The translations under genes were made by a program, and so were the position numbers. Source: Vibrio tubiashii (GTDB taxonomy: Bacteria > Pseudomonadota > Gammaproteobacteria > Enterobacterales > Vibrionaceae). Taken from it: a DNA stretch of 64,000 nucleotides. Location: positions 2,480,001 to 2,544,000 of the forward strand of contig NZ_CP117029.1 of assembly GCF_028551255.1 (NCBI RefSeq), in the 5' to 3' direction. Of this stretch, positions 39,981-50,072 are shown one piece after another. Under the pieces are notes generated by a model. It was not told the origin of the DNA, searched no databases, and saw only the letters and a program-made list of their open reading frames with translations. Each line of letters starts with the position of its first letter. The first letter of the stretch is position 1.

Positions 39981-40946
39981 TTACTTGAAGTGATCATAGC
40001 CACTCAGATCCCAATCAATCGGTTGGCCGCTGTTATGGAGTTCAAATGTTCCTTGTGGGCGAATTTGCCCAATACAGGTAACCTTAGCGCCGCAGTGGGC
40101 CAAAGCACTCTCAATTGAACCCTTGTTCTGCTCTGGTACGGTAAAACACAGCTCATACTCTTCACCGCTCGACAGAGCATATTGCTGAGCTTGAGAATCC
40201 GAACCCAAGAATTGAACAAGTTCATTAGAAATAGGCAAGCTTGAAACGTCAAGACTAACGCCAACCTGAGAGCGTTGCAAAATGTGTTTGATGTCTGAGA
40301 CAACACCATCAGAAATGTCTATCGCCGAACTTGCTCGATCAAGCAGAGCCTGACCGACCAGCACTCTTGGCTCAGACAGGTAATGACGCTGCTCTAGCTC
40401 TTGCGCAAAGGGCTTGCTGCGCAGGTTTGAATCAAGAATAACATCTAGCCCAGCTTGGCTATCGCCTAAATTTCCTGTTACATAAACCCAGTCACCAACT
40501 TGCGCCCCATCTCGGCGCAGTGCTTTATCCGCATCAACCAAGCCTTGCACAGTTAAGGTTAAACTCAGTGGACCTTTGGTTGTATCGCCGCCAATCAGCT
40601 GGATACCGAAATAATCAGCCAGCGCAAAAAAGGCGTCACAAAATGGCGCTAGCCAAGCTTCGTCGGGTTCAGGCATTGTCAGGGCAAATGAAACCCAAGC
40701 AGGCGTCGCTCCCATCGCAGCTAAATCACTAATATTTGAAGCAAGTGCTTTGTGTGCTACCCATGCAGGGTTTGCGTTGGCAAGAAAATGAGTTCCTGCC
40801 ACCAAAGTATCGGTACTAATAGCGACAGAAAGATTGTGTGGCACTTTAACCAAAGCGCAATCATCACCTGCGGCCAGCAAGACATCTTTACGCTGACTCT
40901 GGCGACCAACAAAGTATTTGTCGATTAAATTAAACTCACCTGACAT
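39981..40946 (-). CDS. thiL: Thiamine-monophosphate kinase
   Basis: A 321-residue ATP-dependent kinase making thiamine diphosphate from thiamine monophosphate, of the PurM/SelD-like fold. The glycine-rich metal motif AAGDDCALV near residue 25, ISTDTLVAGTHF, and QLIGGDTTKGPLS are diagnostic. A terminator separates it from nusB upstream, though the gene order nusB-thiL-pgpA is conserved. Confidence 0.95.
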   Translation of the reverse strand: MSGEFNLIDKYFVGRQSQRKDVLLAAGDDCALVKVPHNLSVAISTDTLVAGTHFLANANPAWVAHKALASNISDLAAMGATPAWVSFALTMPEPDEAWLAPFCDAFFALADYFGIQLIGGDTTKGPLSLTLTVQGLVDADKALRRDGAQVGDWVYVTGNLGDSQAGLDVILDSNLRSKPFAQELEQRHYLSEPRVLVGQALLDRASSAIDISDGVVSDIKHILQRSQVGVSLDVSSLPISNELVQFLGSDSQAQQYALSSGEEYELCFTVPEQNKGSIESALAHCGAKVTCIGQIRPQGTFELHNSGQPIDWDLSGYDHFK

Positions 40947-40975
40947 ATCTTTCTTTTTCTGAATTAGTTTTGCAT

Positions 40976-41005
40976 ATAAAAAAGGTCAGCAAATGCTGAC
41001 CTTTT
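40976..41005 (-). terminator. Intrinsic terminator of nusB
   Basis: AAAAGGTCAGC (40980-40990) pairs perfectly with GCTGACCTTTT (40995-41005), loop AAAT, 16 nt past the nusB stop. Confidence 0.9.
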
Positions 41006-41020
41006 CATAATCTGAATCGA

Positions 41021-41488
41021 CTATTTCTTACGTACGTGTGGTGCTGCTTTATCTAGCACACCATTGACGAATTTGTGGCTCTCTTCTGCAGCGAATACTT
41101 TTGCAAGTTCAATCGCTTCGTTGATTACCACTTTGTAAGGTACGTCTTCACGACGAGTCATTTCATACATAGCAAGACGAAGCAATGCTAGCTCCATCAT
41201 GTCCAAGTCTTGCATTGGACGCGCTGTGTATGGACGAATCTTACTATCTAGCTCTGTGTGACTTAGCACAACACCTGTTAGTAGGTCACGGAAGTATGCA
41301 ACGTCTGTGTCTGGAGTAGAAAGTGCCGGCTCTGAAGCATGATGTTCTTCTTCATCATACTTACCACCTGACAAAAATTGCTCCTCGATAGTAGCAACAT
41401 TTTCTTTAGTAATTTGCCAAGAGTAGATCGCTTGTAGAGCGAATCGACGTGCATTACGACGTGCGGCTGGTTTCACACTGGCCCCCAT
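41021..41488 (-). CDS. nusB: Transcription antitermination factor NusB
   Basis: A 155-residue all-helical protein. With NusE (S10) it binds boxA of rRNA leaders and drives antitermination. The arginine-rich N-terminus [20 protein letters not shown] and the C-terminal [31 protein letters not shown] are diagnostic. It overlaps the ribH stop by one base, so the two are cotranscribed, as in E. coli. Confidence 0.97.
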   Translation of the reverse strand: MGASVKPAARRNARRFALQAIYSWQITKENVATIEEQFLSGGKYDEEEHHASEPALSTPDTDVAYFRDLLTGVVLSHTELDSKIRPYTARPMQDLDMMELALLRLAMYEMTRREDVPYKVVINEAIELAKVFAAEESHKFVNGVLDKAAPHVRKK

Positions 41489-41958
41489 TAGGAATCGATT
41501 TCTGAAAGAACGTTAATCATCTCAAGTGCGCTTAGTGCAGCCTCTGCACCTTTATTACCAGCCTTGGTTCCTGCGCGCTCAATTGCTTGGTCAATTGTAT
41601 CAACAGTCAGTACGCCGAAAGCAACTGGAAGCGAGTATTCCAGTGAAACTTGCGCAAGACCTTTGTTACATTCACTACAAACATAGTCGAAATGTGGAGT
41701 GCCGCCACGAATAACAGTGCCAAGAGATACGATTGCATCAAATTTGCCTGTTTTAGCTACACGCTGAGCAACAAGTGGAAGTTCAACTGCACCTGGGCAG
41801 CGAACAACAGTGATGTTGTCTTCGCTAACTTGGCCATGACGTTTTAAAGTATCGATTGCACCAGACAATAGACTTTCGTTAATAAAACTGTTGAAACGAG
41901 AAATAACGATAGCAATTTTTGCGTTTGGCGCTGGGAAGCCACCCTCGATCACTTTCAT
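41488..41958 (-). CDS. ribH: 6,7-dimethyl-8-ribityllumazine synthase
   Basis: A 156-residue enzyme that condenses the pyrimidine intermediate with dihydroxybutanone phosphate, the penultimate riboflavin step; relatives form icosahedral shells. Motifs: [22 protein letters not shown], and [16 protein letters not shown] with the catalytic histidine. The start at 41958 (MKVIEGGF) has AAGGAAGG 3-10 nt upstream; the longer frame to 42009 is leader. Also named ribE in E. coli. Confidence 0.96.
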   Translation of the reverse strand: MKVIEGGFPAPNAKIAIVISRFNSFINESLLSGAIDTLKRHGQVSEDNITVVRCPGAVELPLVAQRVAKTGKFDAIVSLGTVIRGGTPHFDYVCSECNKGLAQVSLEYSLPVAFGVLTVDTIDQAIERAGTKAGNKGAEAALSALEMINVLSEIDS

Positions 41959-42111
41959 AAGCCTTCCTTTAACTATGTTCATCAAGTGAGAATCGCCGGA
42001 TTCTAGCACAAATCTGTGAGCAATATCTAATAGAAATTAGCACAAATGGGGTTGCCGAATAATTCCAAGCGAGAGATTAAGTTTCGCTTCATTGCCTGAC
42101 AATGAAGCAAC

Positions 42112-42152
42112 AAAATAAGAGCTTCGGCTAAAGTTTTGATTCCGCGAAGCTC
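42112..42152 (-). terminator. Hairpin after ribBA
   Basis: GAGCTTCG (42119-42126) pairs with CGAAGCTC (42145-42152), followed on the minus strand by TTATTTTG. A second perfect 9-bp hairpin (42086-42094 with 42100-42108) follows toward ribH. Either could be a terminator or a leader element for ribH-nusB. Confidence 0.5.
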
Positions 42153-42166
42153 CCTTGAGTAAATTG

Positions 42167-43276
42167 TTATTCGCAAACGTACTCAACAACGTTGAGACCA
42201 AAGCCACCCAATGCGTGATACTTCTTATTGGTTGACGAAAGTAGACGCATATCGTGTACACCAAGATCTTGCAGAATCTGCGAACCGACACCGACACGAC
42301 GTGACGTGCCTTGTTTCTTAGCCAGTGTTGGCGCTTCGCCTTTATCTTGAGCTTCAAACATCTTAACGCGATGAATAAGTAGATCGGTTGACTCTTCATT
42401 ACCAAGAATGACCAGTACCCCACCCTCTTTGCCAATACGGGTCATGGCTTTATCTAGTGTCCAGCTACGCTCAGCATTGCGGTCACTACGCAGTAAGTCT
42501 GTAAAAGTGTCTTGCAGGTGAACACGGACTAATGGCGTTTCATTTTCCACATCACCTTTGCGCAGTGCATAGTGAACTTGGTTATCAATAGTGTCGCGGT
42601 AAGTCACAAGATCGAACTCACCATATTCCGTTGGCAGTTTACACTCAGCTACGCGCTCAATGGTTGTCTCAGTATTGTTGCGGTACTCGATAAGGTCAGC
42701 AATCGTGCCGAGCTTAATGTCATGCTTTTCTGCAAAGATCTCTAAGTCAGGGCGACGCGCCATAGTGCCGTCATCGTTTAGGATTTCAACAATCACACCT
42801 GAAGGCTCCAAACCAGCAAGTTTTGCCAGATCACAGCCCGCTTCAGTGTGACCTGCGCGAGTTAGCACGCCACCTTCTTGCGCTGCTAACGGGAAGATAT
42901 GGCCCGGCTGTACAAGATCCGAAGCCTTCGCATCTTTAGCCACTGCAGCTTGCACAGTTCGCGCGCGATCGGCAGCAGAAATACCCGTGGTAACACCTTC
43001 AGCCGCTTCAATAGATACCGTAAAGTTGGTTGTGTACTGAGCATTGTTGTCTTGCACCATTGGCGGCAAGCCTAAACGCTCACAACGCTCTTTAGTCATG
43101 GTTAAACAAATCAAACCACGACCATGGGTCGCCATGAAGTTAATCGCTTCTGGGGTAACATGCTCGGCAGCCATAATCAGATCGCCTTCGTTTTCACGAT
43201 CTTCATCATCCATTAGGATGACCATTTTCCCTAAGCGGATATCTTCGATAATTTCTTGCGGCGTACTAATTGGCAT
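42167..43276 (-). CDS. ribBA: 3,4-dihydroxy-2-butanone 4-phosphate synthase with degenerate GTP cyclohydrolase II domain
   Basis: A 369-residue two-domain protein. The N-terminal half (about 1-200) is a complete DHBP synthase: [29 protein letters not shown] and [15 protein letters not shown] carry the ribulose 5-phosphate and metal-binding residues. The C-terminal half is homologous to GTP cyclohydrolase II, but the zinc-binding cysteines are missing: where RibA has RVHSEC and a CDC pair, this protein reads [11 protein letters not shown] and SDRNAERSW, and the nucleotide motif is also lost. So only the RibB activity is expected. GTP cyclohydrolase II must come from another gene. It lies in a ribD-ribE-ribBA-ribH cluster. 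Confidence 0.93.
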   Translation of the reverse strand: MPISTPQEIIEDIRLGKMVILMDDEDRENEGDLIMAAEHVTPEAINFMATHGRGLICLTMTKERCERLGLPPMVQDNNAQYTTNFTVSIEAAEGVTTGISAADRARTVQAAVAKDAKASDLVQPGHIFPLAAQEGGVLTRAGHTEAGCDLAKLAGLEPSGVIVEILNDDGTMARRPDLEIFAEKHDIKLGTIADLIEYRNNTETTIERVAECKLPTEYGEFDLVTYRDTIDNQVHYALRKGDVENETPLVRVHLQDTFTDLLRSDRNAERSWTLDKAMTRIGKEGGVLVILGNEESTDLLIHRVKMFEAQDKGEAPTLAKKQGTSRRVGVGSQILQDLGVHDMRLLSSTNKKYHALGGFGLNVVEYVCE

Positions 43277-43342
43277 CTTGGTATTCCTATTGTTATAGCT
43301 TGAGCGAATAAGTTTTATTGTCGGCAGCAGTTACACCGACAT

Positions 43343-43993
43343 TTACGCGAAACCGTTTTGTTGTAAGAAGTCCATGGTAATACGGGACTCAGGTTGTTCT
43401 TGTTGGCTTGTCAGCAGGCGCTCCATGTAGCGGGCAAGGACATCCACTTCTAGATTAACTTTGCGCCCAACATGGAAGTCCGCAATGGTTGTCTCTTCGC
43501 CAGTATGTGGAACAATGGTCAGCTTAAATGCGTTTTTACGTAAATCGTTGACCGTCAGGCTGATACCATCAACAGTGATTGAACCTTTCTCGGCTACGTA
43601 TTTAGCAATGTCCGCTGGCATCGCAACCCAAAACTCAATTGCGCGGCCTACCATATTACGTTCAACAATTTCACCCACACCATCAACGTGACCAGAGACA
43701 ATGTGTCCACCAAATCGTGTGGTTGGCAACATGGCTTTTTCAAGGTTCACTTTGTCGCCGGCTTGATAGTCAGTAAAACCTGTTTTTTGCAAGGTTTCGA
43801 GCGACAAATCAGCGCTATAACTTGTTGCGTTATAGTCGACCACGGTTAAGCAAACGCCATTGGTTGCGATACTGTCACCCAATTTTACATCTGACATATC
43901 CAGTTTGCCGACTTCAACCGTCACACTGATGTCTTCGCCTTTTGGCGTTATCGCAGTTAGAGTGCCTACTGCTTCTACAATACCTGTAAACAT
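43343..43993 (-). CDS. ribE: Riboflavin synthase alpha subunit
   Basis: A 216-residue trimeric enzyme that dismutates two lumazines to riboflavin. It shows the internal duplication of two lumazine-binding barrels: MFTGIVEAVGTL at the N-terminus and GHIVSGHVDGVGEI starting the second half near residue 97. It begins 2 bp after ribD ends. The gene is called ribC in some E. coli literature. Confidence 0.96.
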   Translation of the reverse strand: MFTGIVEAVGTLTAITPKGEDISVTVEVGKLDMSDVKLGDSIATNGVCLTVVDYNATSYSADLSLETLQKTGFTDYQAGDKVNLEKAMLPTTRFGGHIVSGHVDGVGEIVERNMVGRAIEFWVAMPADIAKYVAEKGSITVDGISLTVNDLRKNAFKLTIVPHTGEETTIADFHVGRKVNLEVDVLARYMERLLTSQQEQPESRITMDFLQQNGFA

Positions 43994-43995
43994 GA

Positions 43996-45102
43996 TTACG
44001 ATTCTTTGTTGTTTAACGTAGCAATGATGCGGATATCTTTCCCCACCTGCCTTACATCTTGAATATTTAGGTCAAGGACATGCGCCATAGACTTTAAGCC
44101 TAGAGCACCAAATAGACCACGACCATCGCTTCCCATTATTTTAGGTGCGAGATAAATAACTAGCTCATCAACAAGGTTCTGTTTAATCAAACTGCTTGCC
44201 AATGTTGCCCCAGCCTCAACCCATAAGTGGTTGATATTATGCTGCTGAGAAAGTGCTTTAAACGTCGCGCTCAAATCCAACTGCTGATTCGCGTCAAGCT
44301 CAGGTGTGAGCTCTCCATTTGGTGCGACCGTGATGATCTCTCCATCCACCTTAAACAGTTTAAGATCGGGAGTCAGAGCTTGCTGTCGATCCAAGATAAC
44401 ACGAACAGGTTGACGTAGGTTTGCTTGGTCATAATGAGATTGGAGAGAAGGAGGTAAATCATCCCAACGAACATTGAGTGAAGCATTATCTTCAATCACT
44501 GTTTTGCTTGTCGATAAGATAGCGCCACTTTGGGCACGAAATTTCTGCACATCTTGACGTGCTTGAGGCGATGTAATCCATTGGCTTTGACCATTTTTCA
44601 AAGCGGTTTGACCATCTAAGCTAGCAGCCATTTTTAGCTGCACAAATGGCATGCCTGTTTTCATCTTCTTGATAAAAGCTGGGTTAAGCGCCAATGCATC
44701 TTGCTCTAAAAGACCAACCTCAACCTCGATACCAGCATCGCGCAACATTTTGATCCCACGCCCCGCCACAACAGGATTAGGGTCTTGCATCGCGCAAATG
44801 ACTTTCGCCACTTTCGCCTTGATCAAACCTTCAGCACATGGAGGAGTGCGTCCGTAATGAGAACAAGGTTCTAGAGTCACGTAGGCAGTTGCACCAACTG
44901 TTTTCTCACCCGCCATTCGCATTGCATGGACTTCGGCGTGAGGTTCACCGGCTCGGAAGTGGAAGCCCTCACCAACAATCTGATCATTATTAACGATCAC
45001 GCAGCCCACATTAGGGTTAGGTGCAGTGGTATAAATGCCGCCTTTCGCAAGATCAATCGCGCGCGACATCATTTGAATATCTTGGGAAGTAAATTGTGCC
45101 AT
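43996..45102 (-). CDS. ribD: Bifunctional diaminohydroxyphosphoribosylaminopyrimidine deaminase / uracil reductase
   Basis: A 368-residue two-domain riboflavin enzyme. The zinc deaminase domain shows HAE (H55-E57) and PCSHYGRTPPC (C80 and C89). The C-terminal DHFR-like reductase domain includes VQLKMAASLDGQTAL and a TKTVIEDNASLNVR segment. It lies 12 bp after nrdR and 2 bp before ribE, the conserved nrdR-ribD-ribE block. Confidence 0.96.
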   Translation of the reverse strand: MAQFTSQDIQMMSRAIDLAKGGIYTTAPNPNVGCVIVNNDQIVGEGFHFRAGEPHAEVHAMRMAGEKTVGATAYVTLEPCSHYGRTPPCAEGLIKAKVAKVICAMQDPNPVVAGRGIKMLRDAGIEVEVGLLEQDALALNPAFIKKMKTGMPFVQLKMAASLDGQTALKNGQSQWITSPQARQDVQKFRAQSGAILSTSKTVIEDNASLNVRWDDLPPSLQSHYDQANLRQPVRVILDRQQALTPDLKLFKVDGEIITVAPNGELTPELDANQQLDLSATFKALSQQHNINHLWVEAGATLASSLIKQNLVDELVIYLAPKIMGSDGRGLFGALGLKSMAHVLDLNIQDVRQVGKDIRIIATLNNKES

Positions 45103-45114
45103 AAGAGTCCGTGT

Positions 45115-45564
45115 CTAATCTTCGAGTCGGGCGATCTCTTCACCAAATTCGCGGATATCTTCAAAGCTACGATAGACCGATGCAAAACGAATATAAGCAA
45201 CTTTATCGAGCTCTTTAAGCTGATCCATCACTAAGTTGCCAATCATTTCACTCGGCACTTCACGCTCACCTGTTGCACGTAGCTGAGATTTAATCAGGCT
45301 AATGGCAACATCTACGGCATCGGCGCTCACTGGGCGTTTTTCCAAAGCACGCTGCAAACCACCGACCATTTTATCTTCATTAAACGGCTCGCGATTGCCA
45401 TTAGACTTGATCACTCTTGGCATCACTAATTCAGCCGTTTCAAAAGTCGTAAAGCGCTCACTACACGCTAAGCACTGACGACGACGGCGAACCTGATGGC
45501 CGTCAGCCACCAAACGAGAATCGATCACCTTAGTGTCATTCTCGGAACAAAAAGGACAATGCAT
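45115..45564 (-). CDS. nrdR: Transcriptional repressor NrdR
   Basis: A 149-residue regulator of ribonucleotide reductase genes. The N-terminal zinc ribbon has C3, C6, C31 and C34, with the DNA-binding stretch VRRRRQ between. An ATP-cone domain follows ([16 protein letters not shown]) and senses ATP/dATP. Length is exactly that of the E. coli protein. It is the first gene of the rib-nusB-thiL cluster. Confidence 0.97.
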   Translation of the reverse strand: MHCPFCSENDTKVIDSRLVADGHQVRRRRQCLACSERFTTFETAELVMPRVIKSNGNREPFNEDKMVGGLQRALEKRPVSADAVDVAISLIKSQLRATGEREVPSEMIGNLVMDQLKELDKVAYIRFASVYRSFEDIREFGEEIARLED

Positions 45565-45620
45565 ATCACCTCCATATAAGTGACAGACAGTTTACCGGAT
45601 TAAACAAAGCTAGCAAAAGC

Positions 45621-45645
45621 AAAAGGGGCTAGATAGCCCCTTTTT
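45621..45645 (-). terminator. Intrinsic terminator of proA
   Basis: AAAAGGGGCTA (45621-45631) pairs perfectly with TAGCCCCTTTT (45634-45644). It lies 24 nt past the proA stop and upstream of nrdR on the same strand. Confidence 0.88.
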
Positions 45646-45668
45646 CAATCAATGTGTAGCAAGATTTG

Positions 45669-46919
45669 TTAACTGCGCGGCAAGTAGTTCGCTTTACCTA
45701 CCCACTTGTAGCTGGTTAACTCTTCTAAACCCATAGGGCCACGAGCATGAAGCTTCTGAGTAGAGACCGCAACTTCAGCACCTAAACCAAATTGAGCACC
45801 ATCAGTAAAACGCGTTGATGCATTGACATAAACGGCAGCAGAGCCAACCGAGTTAATAAACAGCTCTGAGTTCTCTAGGCTGTTAGTCATGATCGCATCA
45901 GAGTGGCTCGCATTGTGTACGCGCATATGATCAATCGCTTCCTCAACGCCAGAAACGACCTTTACGCCTAAAGTGAAACTTAACCATTCCGTATCGAAGT
46001 CACCTTCAGCCGCATCACGCAACTCTTTCGCATCGCCAAGTAGGGTCTTAGCTTTCGGCTCTGCAACCAGTGCCAACTTGTCATTTAAGCGAGCCACTAA
46101 CATAGGCAAAAACTCTGCCGCAACTTGCTCATGAACAAGTAAGGTATCGAGTGCATTACATGCTGAAGGACGCTGTACTTTCGCGTTCTCGACCACTTCT
46201 AAAGATTTAGCGAGATCAGCACTTTCATCAACGAAGATATGACTAATACCAAAACCACCAATAATCACCGGAATCGTGCTGTTTTCCTTACACATCTTGT
46301 GCAGGCCAGCTCCGCCACGCGGAATAATCATATCCACGTAGTCATCCAGTTTTAGTAGCTGAGACACCAATTCGCGGTCTGGTTTCTCAATATACTGAAC
46401 TGAAGCCGCCGGCAGTTCCGCTTTTGCCAAAGCAGATTGAATAACCTTAACCAACTCCATGTTAGAGAAGAAGGTCTCTTTGCCGCCACGAAGAATACTG
46501 GCGTTACCAGTTTTCAAACACAGAGCCGCGATATCAATTGTCACATTTGGGCGCGCTTCGTAGATAACACCCACCACGCCAAGTGGTACGCGGCGGCGAG
46601 ACAAGGACATGCCATTTTCTAGCACTTTACTGTCTAGCTCACTGCCTACTGGGTCATTTAAGCTAATTACATTGCGCACATCATTCGCGATGCCCGTTAA
46701 GCGCTCGGTATTTAACAATAGGCGATCAAGTAGCGCTTCTGTCAGCCCTGCTTCGCGGCCTTTCTCAATATCTTTTGCGTTAGCGGCTAAGATAGTCTCA
46801 GCATTCGCTTCTAGTTCATCGGCGATAATTGCCAGAGCTTGGTTCTTTTGCGCTGTTGACGCTGTTGCTAGTTGGAAAGCCGCTTCTTTAGCCGCTTTAC
46901 CCATTGAAATCAGTTCCAC
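45669..46919 (-). CDS. proA: Gamma-glutamyl phosphate reductase
   Basis: A 416-residue NADPH enzyme of proline synthesis that reduces gamma-glutamyl phosphate to the semialdehyde. It has an aldehyde-dehydrogenase fold with the catalytic cysteine in [16 protein letters not shown] near residue 253. Other family motifs are [12 protein letters not shown] and [11 protein letters not shown]. It starts 11 bp after proB in the standard proBA operon. Confidence 0.97.
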   Translation of the reverse strand: MELISMGKAAKEAAFQLATASTAQKNQALAIIADELEANAETILAANAKDIEKGREAGLTEALLDRLLLNTERLTGIANDVRNVISLNDPVGSELDSKVLENGMSLSRRRVPLGVVGVIYEARPNVTIDIAALCLKTGNASILRGGKETFFSNMELVKVIQSALAKAELPAASVQYIEKPDRELVSQLLKLDDYVDMIIPRGGAGLHKMCKENSTIPVIIGGFGISHIFVDESADLAKSLEVVENAKVQRPSACNALDTLLVHEQVAAEFLPMLVARLNDKLALVAEPKAKTLLGDAKELRDAAEGDFDTEWLSFTLGVKVVSGVEEAIDHMRVHNASHSDAIMTNSLENSELFINSVGSAAVYVNASTRFTDGAQFGLGAEVAVSTQKLHARGPMGLEELTSYKWVGKANYLPRS

Positions 46920-46930
46920 TTTCTCTTTCC

Positions 46931-48064
46931 TTACTCTTGGATTACGACCATATCATCACGGTGAAGCACTTCATTGCCGTAGTCGTATCCTAAAATTCCA
47001 ATAATATCTTTACTATGCTTACCCACTATCTTCGCCATATCTTGGCTTGAGTAGCTTGCAATACCGCGAGCGATCAAGGTGCCTTTGTTATCGGTCACAC
47101 GTACAACATCACCGCGAGCAAACTGTCCACTGACTTTGGTTAGGCCTTTGGCAAGTAAACTACTTCCTTTGCCCACCACAGCATTAACCGCACCATCGTC
47201 AATCACGATGTCGCCTGAAGCCGCAGGGCCTGCGAGAATCCAGCGTTTACGGTTTTCTAATGCTTCAGCACAAGGTAAGAAGCGTGTGCCTTGCGGATTG
47301 TCACCCAGTGAGTCAAACACCACATTTGGTGCACTACCCGCAGCGATAATCACTTCAATCCCCGCACGACGCGCAATGTCTGCCGCCTGTAGTTTGGTCG
47401 CCATACCACCCGTACCTAGCGTAGTGCCACTACCACCGGCAATTTTGCGTAAAGTATCGTCGATGGTTTTTACTTCCTTGATCAACTCTGCGTTAGGGTC
47501 TTTACGTGGATCCGCAGTGAATAGCCCTTTCTGGTCAGTTAACAGCAAAAGCTTGTCTGCACCGCATAAGATGCCAACCAATGCTGAAAGGTTGTCGTTG
47601 TCACCAACCTTGATTTCACTGGTTGCGACCGCATCATTTTCATTAACCACTGGAATAATGTCATTTTCTACCAGTGCATTGATCGTATCGCGTGCATTCA
47701 AAAAGCGCTCACGATCTTCAAGATCGGCGCGAGTTAGCAACATTTGGCCGATTTTTAGGCCATAAATAGCAAACAGTGATTCCCAAGTTTGAATAAGCTG
47801 GCTTTGGCCAACCGCCGCCAACAACTGTTTACTTGCCATAGAGTTGGGCAGTGCGGGGTATCCTAGATGCTCACGTCCGGCTGCGATTGCACCAGACGAA
47901 ACCATAACCACTGAGTGGCCTTGTTTTTTCAGCTCAGCACATTGACGAACCAACTCAACCATATGAGCGCGATCCAACTCCAATGTGCCACCAGTTAAAA
48001 CACTAGTACCTAGTTTAACCACCACAGTCTGAGACTGAGAGGCTTTTCCGCTTTGTTTAGTCAT
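46931..48064 (-). CDS. proB: Glutamate 5-kinase
   Basis: A 377-residue amino-acid kinase plus C-terminal PUA domain (about 280-377), the first proline step and usually proline-inhibited. Motifs: [28 protein letters not shown] and [16 protein letters not shown] chose the ATG at 48064 (MTKQSGKAS) with AAGG close upstream; the frame extending to 48118 adds a non-homologous leader. Confidence 0.95.
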   Translation of the reverse strand: MTKQSGKASQSQTVVVKLGTSVLTGGTLELDRAHMVELVRQCAELKKQGHSVVMVSSGAIAAGREHLGYPALPNSMASKQLLAAVGQSQLIQTWESLFAIYGLKIGQMLLTRADLEDRERFLNARDTINALVENDIIPVVNENDAVATSEIKVGDNDNLSALVGILCGADKLLLLTDQKGLFTADPRKDPNAELIKEVKTIDDTLRKIAGGSGTTLGTGGMATKLQAADIARRAGIEVIIAAGSAPNVVFDSLGDNPQGTRFLPCAEALENRKRWILAGPAASGDIVIDDGAVNAVVGKGSSLLAKGLTKVSGQFARGDVVRVTDNKGTLIARGIASYSSQDMAKIVGKHSKDIIGILGYDYGNEVLHRDDMVVIQE

Positions 48065-48175
48065 TGCCTTTCTACTATGAAAAAAATAAAAATCGTCACA
48101 ATCAAGAATCGCATTCATTGGCGAGAAAGATTGATTAGACCTGATGTTTTAGCAATCTACTGATAAATTCACAAG

Positions 48176-48201
48176 CAGAAAAGGCGCTAAAAAGCGCCTT
48201 T
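48176..48201 (-). terminator. Intrinsic terminator of crl
   Basis: AAAGGCGCT (48180-48188) pairs with AGCGCCTTT (48193-48201), loop AAAA, 31 nt past the crl stop, upstream of proB. Confidence 0.88.
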
Positions 48202-48231
48202 TTGGTCAAGAAGAATGATAAGCAAAGAAAT

Positions 48232-48621
48232 TTAGACGAATTCGACAGATTCTTCGTGCATATTGACTGCAATTTCAAACTCGCTGCTTAGTGTATCGAC
48301 CAGTTTCTGGTGAAACACCTCTTGAGTTCGGGTCACATCTTCAACCGCTTTCTTAGGCAGAGACTTCTCTTGCCACTCACCGGTTGAATCATATAGACCA
48401 GAGCGATAACGCGCTTCAAACGCTTCACCATTGCGCTCCAGCTCTAACCACCAGCCCCAAAATTCACGCTGCTCTGGTGATTTCTTGTCATTGACGCATA
48501 CGGATAAGCAGTCAAATAAATACGCGTCTTCCTTACTTTGTGATTCTCGTAAGTAAGGGCCAATAGCTCTCAGTGTCGACAATAAGCGGTAATGGGTCGG
48601 ACTTTTCGTCTGTTCAGACAT
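48232..48621 (-). CDS. crl: Sigma-S-binding regulator Crl
   Basis: A 129-residue protein matching Crl in length and core (LRAIGPYLRE, YLFDCLSVCVN, REFWGWWLELER, FEARYRSGLYD). Crl binds RpoS and helps it form holoenzyme, boosting stationary-phase transcription. It sits between proB and frsA, similar to the E. coli crl-phoE-proBA and frsA neighbourhood. Confidence 0.92.
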   Translation of the reverse strand: MSEQTKSPTHYRLLSTLRAIGPYLRESQSKEDAYLFDCLSVCVNDKKSPEQREFWGWWLELERNGEAFEARYRSGLYDSTGEWQEKSLPKKAVEDVTRTQEVFHQKLVDTLSSEFEIAVNMHEESVEFV

Positions 48622-48724
48622 AATGAATCTCCATATTCATTTACTTATTTTTATACAGAGCGACTCCGGACTAGAAAGTCTGGGTAGCTCGTATATTTAA
48701 GTGTTGTCTAAATTAGTCGAAATG

Positions 48725-49972
48725 TCATCTAATTAGCTCCTCCTCCAACCACTTGATCGCTAAATCGAGGGATTGCTCATATCCTTGTGTAATTGTCTTG
48801 GAGCTAATTTTCTTCGCTTTACCATAGTCACTAAACAGCGCCACCATTTGGTTATCACTGTAGGGTGACACAGGATCGTTCTCTAAACTCATCGCTAAGA
48901 TCGGCACGCGCGTCTTACGACTACCAAGAATACCTTGCACCTTGAGTGACCAAGCCATTAACTGCCCAGCCAAGCTATGAATATCAACCGCATTCTTACC
49001 TATACGTGATGCCAACATGTCTAAATACATCTTGGGCATTTTCTTCAGTTTTTCTGGTGAAGAGAGCACATCATGAATAGGCGCGCCAAGGGAGACACAG
49101 GCTTTAATTTTCTCTTGCTCGATAAACGATAGACGCACCATCGCATTGCCACCAAAGCGAAAACCAATCAAACCTACACGATGATGATCAACCCAAGGAA
49201 TGTTGTACAACTCATTTAACACCGCTTGATGAAGGCAAGAAGTGTCTTCAGTCATATTCCAATGAGTGTTATGGCCTATTGAGGGCATATCAACCGTCAA
49301 CATCGCGATATTCTTTTCAGCGAGGTAGTTTTTAAATAGGTTCCATAGATCCGTCTGCAAACTATCTAAACCTGCACTGACCATGACCACAGGTTGAGGC
49401 TTATCAGTGCTAGTTAAGTGTAAGTGAGCGACGATGTTTTTTCGCTGGTACGGGATTTCAATGCGCTTAACTATGTACTTGGTTTTGTTTGTCGCTTCGG
49501 TGTAAGCGCTGCTTGCTAACACTTGAGCCTGAGTCGCCAAGTTATCGTTCTTTAAGTGTGGGTAACCCGCAATACTAAAGCACAAAGAGGCATTAAACAT
49601 TTCATCAGCGGCCTCTTCGCCTTTTAGCTGACCAGAGCGCTTTTGGTGCAGCATGCCCAATTTAATCCACTCATAAGTCCAGTTACCGCTGTGGTACCCC
49701 ATCACGGTATCGAGCCACTCATCATGGGTACGTGAGTGCTTAGAAGCAGCAATTTTAGCTAGCACAGCTTCAATCTCGATAGGATCAAGGCCCTGCCAAG
49801 CCCATTGCATACGACGCAAATTGCGATACCACTTGAAGCCATCCTCTTCTCGTTTTTGATCTAAGAAGGTTTCACTGGTTGGCATATATTGCGTGAGCGC
49901 CGAAGTCTCTTTGGCTTGTTTATGATTAGCAAACAGAGACTCCGAGAGGTTCTTGCTGACTTCCTCAGACAT
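48725..49972 (-). CDS. frsA: Esterase-like protein FrsA (alpha/beta hydrolase)
   Basis: A 415-residue protein of the FrsA/YafA family that binds unphosphorylated EIIA-Glc in relatives. An alpha/beta hydrolase core occupies about residues 170-415 (VVMVSAGLDSLQTDLW; MLTVDMPSIGHN). At the nucleophile elbow it reads GFRFGG (270-275), so the usual G-x-S-x-G serine is absent. Reports disagree on activity: the V. vulnificus homologue was described as a pyruvate decarboxylase and later challenged. It is upstream of crl and downstream of gpt, as in E. coli. Confidence 0.92.
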   Translation of the reverse strand: MSEEVSKNLSESLFANHKQAKETSALTQYMPTSETFLDQKREEDGFKWYRNLRRMQWAWQGLDPIEIEAVLAKIAASKHSRTHDEWLDTVMGYHSGNWTYEWIKLGMLHQKRSGQLKGEEAADEMFNASLCFSIAGYPHLKNDNLATQAQVLASSAYTEATNKTKYIVKRIEIPYQRKNIVAHLHLTSTDKPQPVVMVSAGLDSLQTDLWNLFKNYLAEKNIAMLTVDMPSIGHNTHWNMTEDTSCLHQAVLNELYNIPWVDHHRVGLIGFRFGGNAMVRLSFIEQEKIKACVSLGAPIHDVLSSPEKLKKMPKMYLDMLASRIGKNAVDIHSLAGQLMAWSLKVQGILGSRKTRVPILAMSLENDPVSPYSDNQMVALFSDYGKAKKISSKTITQGYEQSLDLAIKWLEEELIR

Positions 49973-50011
49973 GGGCGATGACCTAAATAATTACGTTTAT
50001 TAAATAGTAAT

Positions 50012-50040
50012 AAAAAAAATGACCCAAGAAAGGGTCATTT
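50012..50040 (-). terminator. Intrinsic terminator of gpt
   Basis: AAATGACCC (50017-50025) pairs with GGGTCATTT (50032-50040) and is followed by a U-tract on the minus strand, 33 nt past the gpt stop. Confidence 0.9.
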
Positions 50041-50072
50041 ATCAAGAAAGTGTCGCTATGTTGCTCAATCAG

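Noticed and set aside
42010..42166. FMN riboswitch in the riboflavin cluster
   Set aside because: None of the conserved RFN-element motifs is visible here or in the 66-bp gap upstream of ribBA; only simple hairpins are present.
42037..42435. 132-codon minus-strand frame over the ribBA 3' end
   Set aside because: It is a shadow of ribBA in another frame with no family resemblance.
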